Source: Clusia tigrina
Lineage: Eukaryota; Arthropoda; Insecta; Diptera; Clusiidae
DNA: 64,000 nt
Direction of reading: 5' to 3'
Assembly (NCBI GenBank): GCA_920105625.2
Contig: OV050030.1
Location: forward strand, 410,083,034 to 410,147,033
Shown in pieces: positions 58,051 through 64,000 of this stretch. The translations under genes and the position numbers were made by a program. Under the pieces are notes generated by a model that was not told the DNA's origin, did no database searches, and saw only the letters and a program-made list of their open reading frames with translations. How positions within the stretch are numbered: the stretch's first letter is position 1; each line of letters opens with the position of its first letter.

Positions 58051-58700
58051 TCTTTGAGTTATTCCTCTCTGTTGGAAGTATGGGTGGTAAGTGCGTGGTT
58101 AAAGGAAGGAAGGAATCACTACTTGTACTACAATTCTGCAGTGCAGAGGCTATATGCAGATGCTTATAATCTGGTGCTGCCGAACAAATTTAAAAACTTG
58201 GAGGAGCATTATTGGAGGAAGTTACAAGGAAGCATCATATGAGATATCAACTCACCAATGAGGACATATGAGCATTCGCCAACCGCTTAAGTTAAGTTAA
58301 AGTTTTAGGAACGTATATAGCGAGGGGGGGCTATGTAAATGGGTCGGAAAGGTGGATTATACGATATGGACAAACTGCTAAAGGTACACATCCCCCACAG
58401 TGAAATCAATACCCTGGATGAGGTGCAGAGGAGCCCATAACTGGACATTTGCTAGTGTAATGGAGACAGGTTAACATGGGTACCATACCTGTCGTAAGGG
58501 AAAACCAAGAAATGCCTGCTTTTACATCCTGGAATAGGAATAGTAAGAATGCTTCCGGCCGCAGTACATGCGAGTTATAACACGGCAGGTCCAGAGGTGA
58601 TTCACAGCAGGCAGTACTGCCACAAATCAGGTCATATATGAGACGACGGCTTTAATAGAAAAAATTCATCATGTCGCTTAGAGTGTCAGCTACATATGTA
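58051..58700. other. Unresolved sequence, possible retroelement debris
   Basis: A plus frame has LKVHIPHSEINTLDEVQRSP near 58380-58440 and another stretch near 58560-58640, broken by stops. No secure family. Confidence 0.25.
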
Positions 58701-59049
58701 TACATGACACATGTTAGGATAAGAAATGTCCATGCTTGGAGCCTGAACTTTAGAGGATACTTTTCGATGCAATTCAAGTCATTATTCAAAAGATATGGAT
58801 ACCAGCACCAGTAGCTGCAGATGTCCCAGACGGGATTTATCTTTATTGAGAAAATAGATATTTATATAAAGCAGTTGACTAAATTGGAGAAAATACCTTT
58901 TGGAGGTTTTGGTTACGCCACACTCCATTTTCCATTGCAGTCTGAGGAACGAAGAGACAACAAGTACACGGTTTCAAATTAAGTACCGATAAGTGGACCA
59001 TGATGATTTTTTCGAAGATTTAAGAATCGAGTGATCATCAGTGTAGAAT

Positions 59050-59900
59050 CACTGTACCACAGGTAGCAACACCCACGCGTGTGAGAGTTACACAGCACTC
59101 AGAATAGAAACTACATTTGTCCTGAGGACGGTGCAGTTTCCATGAACTCAGGGGCAGGCTCGAGGCACACCAAAGAGCGCAGCAGTACCAAAATTCGAAA
59201 GGTATTATTTCCGCCCGAAACCCAAGGAAGGATTGGTTTCCCCATACCTAAGGCTAAAAATCAAAAATGGTCGAAATCTCCAAATTAATTCTTCCATTTT
59301 GTACTAATATCGCAGATCGCATATTATGGGGGACTTAAAATATCTCGAAATTTTCTATAATCTCTAAACTAAGTGTCGGTTCAAAGTTCAAACATAGCTC
59401 TTTTGTGAACTAAACAAGTGCAAATTTCAATGCTGCTTTGTTTGTGTTTTCAATTTTTTAATGCATTGTTTTTTTATTCATATTTTAACAGTTGCTTTTT
59501 TAGATCAACAAGCAAATTCTAGAAGTGGCAACTTAACGACGAGAAGCACGAATTGCATAACTCTTTACTGGAGACGTAAAACTTGTATTCCAAGGTCTTT
59601 CTATTAAAACCAGACTTTTCTAAGTATCTCATTCTTCAAAAAGATCTGCTGCTCTACTTATTAAACAAACAAAATGTTTGCTTAGACATGAGGCTATTAC
59701 GTCAATTGTCGTTCTAGTGACGCACGAGCCCCTGTACTGGAACTATCTAAAATACAGGCAATAGAGGTAGTCACCCTACACACTCAATGAAAACATTATA
59801 GTTGAAGACAACTGAAAACAACTATTCGTGGCACGAGTTCGGTGAAAGCATGGTAAAATCGTGTTTACATGAAATTGATGTGGTTTGACAGATCGCCACA
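59050..59900. repeat. Promoter-like block, copy C4
   Basis: Closely matches C2 (30490-31350), including CAGCACTCAGAATAGAAAC and the GTATTCCAAGGTCTTTC end. No gene follows. Confidence 0.6.
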
Positions 59901-60449
59901 TATTCAATAGGTCGTCTGCGTGCGATATCACTGCAATATGTCAATATGCAAAATGTTCCAAATCTGGTTTTTTCAATATTTAATATTAAATAACTTTGTT
60001 ACAATTCAATTTGCATTGAAACTTGCTCAACTACAGCAAATCAAAATATTTGTAATCCGGAACCGGATTTTTAAAAACAATTGCAGTATTCTCTTTTGAA
60101 ATTCCTTAAGATACTGATAAATTGAGCAAACGTAGTATAAATAGGAATCCTATTTGTACCTTCTTCACTTTAAGGAAGTGTTGGATTCACTGGGAATCTT
60201 TTAACACTTGTAGTTGAAGTCCCATTCAATAGCGTATGACTGTGAATCAGGAAAAGAAAGTCCGACTTTTCTGCGTCTTATCCAAAAATTTCAAGAATGC
60301 GTTTTCTTAACAGTTATTCCGATAACTTATTGAAAATTATGAACAGTTCCATTCCCATCCATCTACAAAAAAGCGCAAGAAGGTCGTACATCGTGAAGTG
60401 CTATTGTTGTTCAATAGTAACATTTTGTTCGCACGCAATTCATTTTGTT

Positions 60450-60640
60450 GGGTATGACATATAGAAGTCATTAAGAGGCAATCCTAGTCTGCCAGCATGT
60501 GTGCCATGTAAACAGTGTCCTGTGAGCACAGATAATGCTCTGGTGAAGGAGTTCCTATTAAGTTTTAGAAGCTGACCAGTAAATCACGTGCCCTAAGTGC
60601 CCAATCCTGGATATTCACTACCCTCCCAGTATCTAAATAT
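60450..60640 (-). mobile_element. LOA-like LINE C-terminal scrap (copy B)
   Basis: Counterpart of 31900-32110, with the same stretch encoding a GHCLHG...RLGLPL-like segment on the minus strand. Confidence 0.5.
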
Positions 60641-61516
60641 CTCCCTATGTACCGGCACTCATTGCAGCTCGAACTGTGGTTACCATATTGTTGACAAAAG
60701 AGGGGGAGTCAAGTAGTGAATGAATCAGTGCCTGGCTGTTTGACTAAATGTAAAGATGCGCCTCGCATACTCGTATATCATTGCCAATTAGCTACTTAGA
60801 TCTGATGTCTGATATATTTGCATCACTCACTCCTCGAATGGTCTGTCTAACCGCCACCCAGTAAATAATTGTCAATCAAAGCTGCTTTCCTACTTACCTC
60901 CCACTATCATTCGCTTGGGCACTTAAAACGATCTGCGCTAAAAGCAATCACAAAATTGCAGAACCTTACTTACGAAAGCTGCTATATGATTAGGAAAAGA
61001 AGGTGGTAAATTCTGACGGCAGGAAGGAAAGGAGGGACGAGTCAGACAACGAAAAAGCCAACGCACAAATTAAAAAAATCACAAAAAATAAAAAAATTAT
61101 CTTATCTTTCATTGCAGAACTACAAATAAAGAATATCTTCAAAACTTTAATATCCAGCAAGTGTGTCCGGTCCATCGCTGGCTGAAATAGCAAATCCTTT
61201 AAACAATTTTTTGGTTATTTCATAAATCGATTTTGAAAATGCCAAAAAATCGGGGATTTACTTGTCAAAAGGTTCTAGAAGCCATAATTCTCATATGGTC
61301 CAATGTAATACGTTTGACTTTTAGAATCTCTTCAGTTGTGTGGGTGCCTGACTGCAGTTGGAAGTGGAGTTTGTGCTACAATGTGCATAAACAGAAACAT
61401 AAGGAAATGGCTAAGGTAACCACTCCATATCTCGGGGTTGAAATCTGCAGCACAATGCCACTGCAGTCTTGTCCTCTCCATCAAATCTCTGCGCAGTCAA
61501 TCGCACATGATGCCAC

Positions 61517-62280
61517 ATGATGAAGTATGCCCAACTACCAAATTATGTCGACGTATCATGCTCAAATGCAGCCCAGTCATGGGAGTGTGGCAGTACATTC
61601 AAATTCTTAAAACTTGAAGGAGAGTGCAAAATTCAGTGGCGTTATTTAGAAAAAAATATCGAATCATTAAAAGCAGAGCATACAACTATGGAGCAAGAGA
61701 CATCGAATACATATATTAACACACAATTTGCCAAAAATTCGTTCATGTCAGGTCCAATGTCACCTCCACCCGCAAATCGTCACGCATTTCCTAAATAATT
61801 ACCAGCTTTCAATGGCAGCCCAGAAGAGTGGCTTCCTTTCATCAGTAGCTTTAAAAATACTACTGAACTCTCAGGCATTCGGATATTTAATGCGGCTGTA
61901 AAACTGCCAAAAAAGCAAAGTATATGACATCGTCATAAGCACTGATTGACTACGCTGTGTGTGAAGAAAATATTAACAATCAGGAAATCGGAAAGATAGT
62001 CTTAGTCTCTCCTTCTACAGAAAACGTCTCCACCGAATTTTTTAAATTATTCAAGAAATGAGAAGTGACAATTTAGCTTGGGACTTACCAAGAGCAGTCT
62101 TGAAGCAAAAAAGGTGGAACAGCCTGGGGAATGGGAGCAGTTCTGCTTACAGATGTGAGAAACTGCAGGCGGAATAAGAGAAGGAGATGCCATTGCCATG
62201 GGATGTGGCTATTAAACTGTCGCAGGATTTCTGCAAATTGAAAAAAATTTGAAGAGGAATTACAACAGAAAATTATAGTA
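61517..62280 (+). pseudogene. BEL/Pao gag N-terminal fragment
   Basis: After a coiled-coil-like stretch (IQWRYLEKNIESLKAEHTTM), the frame gives MSPPPANRHAFPK. A TAA at 61796-61798 is followed in frame by LPAFNGSPEEWLPFISSFKN, the conserved start of the BEL gag core. Later frames decay. The segment begins where the segmental duplication ends, so it may mark the right breakpoint. Confidence 0.65.
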
Positions 62281-62399
62281 AATAAGAGCAACTATTGAGA
62301 TACTGTGAATATAAAAAAGTGTTATTTATTAAGGAATATATTATTATATATGGGGGATTGCCGAACATATTTATTGCTTCGGGACAAGGTAGCAGGCTT

Positions 62400-64000
62400 C
62401 CAACTTCATCGAAAGTCGAGGAGAGTGACGTTACAGGAATTTGTTTATTTAGGATAAGCGACGGCCGGTAGAAAATCCTTTGACTGAACCCTCCCCGAGG
62501 GTACCGGCTGGTAATAGGTCTATAATGGCATCAATTGTCTGATGGTGCTGGATCTAGTTAAGGTCAAGATATAGCGCTCAGTGTTTGATACTCCTTAATA
62601 GTACAGCATTGAGAAATACACCTTGACTATGGTTCGAAGGTAAGGGCTGGATCAAGGTGTCTCGCGACCCGTGATGATGATCTGCCAGGGTAGAGGCCCT
62701 GTTAAATAGTCTATTCGTAAACGGAGCCCCCGGATAAAAGTCGCCCTTCGGTGGTAGTTGCCTAGCTTGGATATTGCGGATCTCTGTCCGAGTGGTATTT
62801 ATATTCTCCGCAAGAAAGAATTTTCATGAAGTAAAATAAATTAAATCGGAAAAATACGCGGGACGTCACCGCAATTCAATTGGCAAATCAGATGGAGCAA
62901 AGAATCCTTGATGAGCCAATGGTTAGTGGGGTAAAATCGCCCGCTAAGCCCAAATCAAATGATCCTGCGGTCAATGAACGGAGACCTTCATCCGTGACCA
63001 AAACACTGGTTGGACCTATGGGACCCCCAATGACAGTAGACGAGATGGGTGGTGCAGGAATTCGGAAACTTTCTTCCGATGATGTGCCATCCTGTTCTGC
63101 TGCTGCCAGGGCAAAAATGGGATCAACTCCACTAAGGAGAGATTGTTGACACTGGCAATAAAACTTCGGGACAAAGGGAGTAATCCATCCCGACCTACCA
63201 CCTCGGAGAAAACCTCCAGGATGGCCAAGAGAGGAATCCCTCTTCTTGATCGTGGTCAACCTGGGGGTTTGGTTGACCCGAGAAGAAAGGAGCTAAGTGG
63301 AGCTGGAGTCAGATGGTACCTCACCTACCTGTCTCAGGGTTTGCAACCAGATGATGCTCTTGCCAAGGCAAGGAAGCACAGGGTTGTAAAGGATTCGGCT
63401 GGCACAACATCACAACCGAACGTAAACAAGAACCTGAAGAAAAGGCTACGAAACACCTTTTCTCCTAATCCTGACCCAGCCAAAAAGAGGAAGATGGCAA
63501 TACCGTCGAGACCACTTAGTCGTGGAGGGTCCCAGGCAGCAGGTAGCTACGCTAAGGTGGCATCTGTCACCAGGGAGGCTGATGTTGCTGCGGACTATGC
63601 GAACACCATCCTGACTAGCAAGGAGCTGACAAGTGTTGAGCAGATGTTGCTTGAGAGTCTGGTTGGAGAGTGGACCAAAGAATTCTCCTTCGATGGTATC
63701 CACTTCAAGCCTGGCTTCCTGAATATCGACTGCAGTTCGACGGACTCGGTGTAATGGATGAAAGGGGTCGTGACGCAGCTTTCATTGAGAGAGAGGGCGT
63801 CAGTTTGGTCGCCAGAGTGGGAGACAACATCCCACGATCACACGCAGTCTTCCTCTTCCTCCTTCGTAGTAGTGGACAAGAGGTATCACTTAACTTTCTC
63901 TCCAGCCAAAATATTGGGCTAAGCACCAATTTCTGGAAAATATGGAGTTGCAAGGACGAAGGAAACGGACAGTTGTTGTCCGTGGAAATAAATAATGGGT
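62400..64000 (+). mobile_element. LOA-like LINE 5' end with ORF1, cut by the window
   Basis: A GC-richer leader (about 62455-62870, with ACCCTCCCCGAGGGTACCGG hairpin-like arms) precedes ORF1. Positions 62880-63149 read MANQMEQRILDEPM to a stop. The frame then shifts to 63143-63754 (GPRRK-type basic region, KKRLRNTFSPNPDPAKKRK) and shifts again into MDERGRDAAFIEREGVSL up to the edge. ORF2 should follow to the right. Two frameshifts make this copy defective. The start of the element is not certain. Confidence 0.6.

Larger units (their letters stand above)
37903..61510. repeat. Segmental duplication, copy B
   Basis: Same order and direction as 13387-33000. It is longer because of the I element (39429-44836), the TIR repeat (48923-51422) and 53.2-58.7 kb, which has no counterpart in copy A. 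It lacks the 17960-22965 stretch of copy A and the LOA insertion at 26528. The offset between copies grows from about 24.5 to 28.5 kb. Confidence 0.85.

Noticed and set aside
58054..58242. 62-residue plus frame
   Set aside because: Antisense and flank of LINE debris with no motif or second copy.
61003..61185. Lys-rich 60-residue frame
   Set aside because: The matching region of copy A (32490-32640) carries frameshifts, and low-complexity AAA runs explain the frame.
1..64000. CRISPR, tRNA or rRNA genes
   Set aside because: No regularly spaced repeats of that kind, no cloverleaf candidates and no rRNA-like core sequences were seen by eye; a covariance-model scan was not possible.

Overview
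The window looks like intergenic heterochromatin-like or gene-poor DNA of a higher dipteran insect. A tephritid fruit fly is my best guess, because a DD41D ('rosa'-type) mariner sits among Gypsy/errantivirus, BEL/Pao, Copia, LOA-, Jockey- and I-clade elements; this is inference from element types, not a species identification. No tRNA, rRNA, CRISPR or housekeeping gene was found. Most long open frames are transposon coding sequence, usually broken.

Layout: 1-1756 is the 5' end of a minus-strand Gypsy element (LTR, primer site, gag). 1817-5706 is a decayed LOA-like LINE. 5707-10750 holds an errantivirus-like RNase H/integrase and env remnant, interrupted by a putative LTR and a mariner. 10861-13269 has an LTR rich in heat-shock-element-like motifs, a TIR-bounded repeat and a Copia-type LTR. 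From about 13.39 kb to 33.0 kb runs segment A of a large direct duplication. From 33.2 to 37.6 kb is a separate LINE/LTR/BEL cluster. From about 37.90 to 61.5 kb runs segment B, the second copy. 61.5-64 kb holds BEL gag debris and the 5' end of another LOA-like LINE that leaves the window.

The duplication carries the only candidate host genes: two small, intron-containing genes for secreted cysteine-rich peptides (16040-17077 and 46011-47032), with a third decayed copy at 53.33-55.45 kb. Both intact-looking copies have the same exon-1 signal peptide, consistent phase-1 introns, a TATA box, a CRE-like site and a downstream AATAAA. Their mature peptides differ much more than their introns, which suggests rapid diversification, as in toxin-, seminal- or immune-type peptide families. 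A related promoter-like block recurs at least six times.

The duplication also dates insertions. An almost intact I-clade LINE (39429-44836, 12-bp target duplication) and a 2.5-kb TIR-bounded repeat containing a Helentron-like endonuclease remnant (48923-51422) are present only in copy B. A LOA-like LINE (26528-29174) is present only in copy A. These paired empty and filled sites give clean element boundaries and are the strongest structural results here.
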